A DNA stretch of 64,000 nt from Pseudomonas sp. FEN (GTDB lineage: Bacteria > Pseudomonadota > Gammaproteobacteria > Pseudomonadales > Pseudomonadaceae): the NCBI RefSeq assembly GCF_904067045.1, contig NZ_CAJFDC010000036.1, forward strand, positions 1 to 64,000, in the 5' to 3' direction. The number at the start of each line of letters is the position of its first letter. The first letter of the stretch is position 1. Under the pieces are notes generated by a model. That model ran no database searches and had not been told where the DNA came from. It saw only the letters and a program-made list of their open reading frames with translations. Shown here piece by piece: positions 63,196 through 64,000 of this stretch. A program made the position numbers and the translations under genes.

Positions 63196-63549
63196 ATGAT
63201 GCGCCTGATCTGCCTGGCGTTGCTGTTCGGCTCTAGCCAGGTACTGGCGCAGGCCTGCGTGGTGCATAGCCATGGGCAGCGGCTGGACGTCAAAGTCTGC
63301 CAGGAAAATATCAATATCCCGGCCAAGCTGTTCAGCGACGGCTTCTGCCAACCAACCCTGCCGGGGCAGAAGGTCGAGGTCGAGTACGTCGAGCAGTGCC
63401 CGGGCGGTTCGTTCGGCGTGTGCGGCAACGCACAAGTGGCCAATATGCCTTACCGGCAGAATATTCACTATTACGGCGTGGCGACGGACGCGGCGTACCT
63501 CAAGCCGTTCTGTGAGGGCCAGAGCCAGGGCCACTGGCAAACCCCATAA
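63196..63549 (+). CDS. Small exported hypothetical protein with conserved cysteines
   Basis: A 117-residue protein with a signal peptide (MMRLICLALLFGSSQVLAQA) and six Cys in the mature part, two of them in CPGGSFGVCGN, suggesting disulfides. I do not recognise the family. It is divergent from the COG0523 gene with about 30 bases between starts, so the two may share regulation. Confidence 0.72.
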   Translation: MMRLICLALLFGSSQVLAQACVVHSHGQRLDVKVCQENINIPAKLFSDGFCQPTLPGQKVEVEYVEQCPGGSFGVCGNAQVANMPYRQNIHYYGVATDAAYLKPFCEGQSQGHWQTP

Positions 63550-63642
63550 CGACGGCCAACACAGATCCAATGTGGGAGCGGAGCTTGTCGGAACGGGCAA
63601 CTGCCGATAGTCCGGATCAGGCCTTCCAACGTGGCGCCAGCA

Positions 63643-64000
63643 TCAGGCAGCCTCCTCTTCATGCCAAGGGCCGAACGGATCGGGCAACGCGCTCCATCCC
63701 TCGACCCCCAGGGCCATTTCCTCATCGTTCAACAGGCAGTTATCCAACCGTGCGATCATCTGCGCAAAGTCGATGTTCTGCCCGATAAACACCAGTTCCT
63801 GGCGGCAATCACCGGTTTCCGGCGTCCATTGCGCCATGATCGCCGCGACACTCTCCTCATCCTGCGGCCACTGCGGTTTCGGCACGAAACGCCACCAGCG
63901 CCCGGCAAAACCATGACGCATCAAACCGCCGGCCTGGGACCAACTGCCAGCCTCCTGATACTTGCTGGCCAGCCAGAAGAAGCCCTTGGAACGCAGCAAC
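63643..64000 (-). CDS. COG0523 zinc metallochaperone GTPase, C-terminal part (cut by window end)
   Basis: The last about 118 codons of a second CobW/ZigA-type G3E GTPase, from FFWLASKYQEAGSWSQAGGL through GQNIDFAQMIARLDNCLLND to ALPDPFGPWHEEEAA. These match the C-terminal CobW domain of zinc-linked members often found in zinc-starvation (Zur) regulons. The GTPase domain lies outside the window. Confidence 0.82.
   Translation of the reverse strand, partial: LLRSKGFFWLASKYQEAGSWSQAGGLMRHGFAGRWWRFVPKPQWPQDEESVAAIMAQWTPETGDCRQELVFIGQNIDFAQMIARLDNCLLNDEEMALGVEGWSALPDPFGPWHEEEAA

Overview
The window is high-GC gammaproteobacterial DNA and almost certainly comes from a Pseudomonas of the P. fluorescens group. 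The evidence is the gene order purE-purK, LysR-aspA, pycB-pycA-LysR-RpiR and uvrD, the long pseudomonad-type PstC with its periplasmic insert, tandem Pho boxes before pstS and pstC, and many pseudomonad REP/REPIN palindromes of two sequence families.

Region 1 (1-17134) is one giant inverted repeat. Bases 1-8515 (purE end, purK, GlsB-like protein, DUF3299 protein, hexose-6-P mutarotase, thioesterase, MHS transporter, pstS, start of pstC) return in reverse order at 8615-17134. Mirror coordinates sum to 17134-17135. The arms meet in pstC around a run of 24 G. Outside one base in the thioesterase copy, the differences I found are single-base indels, mostly in homopolymers, crowded into about the last 1.3 kb before the apex. 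The two arms carry different indels, so each repairs the other. I read this as an assembly or read-through fold-back, although a real inverted duplication cannot be excluded from sequence alone. The rest of the pst operon (end of pstC, pstA, pstB, phoU) is absent.

Region 2 (17.4-24.5 kb) holds a LysR regulator divergent from aspA, then an AGCS amino-acid symporter and an asparaginase. Together these form an asparagine/aspartate uptake and breakdown set leading to fumarate. An AraC-type regulator follows.

Region 3 (24.5-44.6 kb) is accessory. It has three paralogous type V autotransporters with nearly interchangeable beta-barrels and related 5' leaders. The middle one replaces the usual beta-helix passenger with 67 collagen-like Gly-X-Y triplets and a coiled coil, and it is the most unusual gene here. 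Between them lie an acetylpolyamine amidohydrolase with a polyamine-binding protein, a 1113-residue toxin-like DUF6543-type protein, a MocR regulator whose linker DNA carries five in-phase DnaA-box-like repeats, a PaiB-like protein and two GNAT acetyltransferases. A broken hipA/hipB module and a small orphan gene close the region.

Region 4 (44.6-64 kb) is mostly conserved chromosome: the two-subunit pyruvate carboxylase with its divergent LysR regulator, a HexR-like RpiR regulator with a near-perfect HexR-type operator but no adjacent zwf, a membrane PAS-GGDEF-EAL protein, uvrD, an EamA half-transporter, a Tim44-like protein, a SMI1/KNR4 protein, a CPA2 antiporter, a thioesterase, pdxY, a DUF3301 protein and two COG0523 metal-chaperone GTPases, the second cut by the window edge. 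No rRNA, tRNA, CRISPR array, insertion sequence or prophage was recognised.
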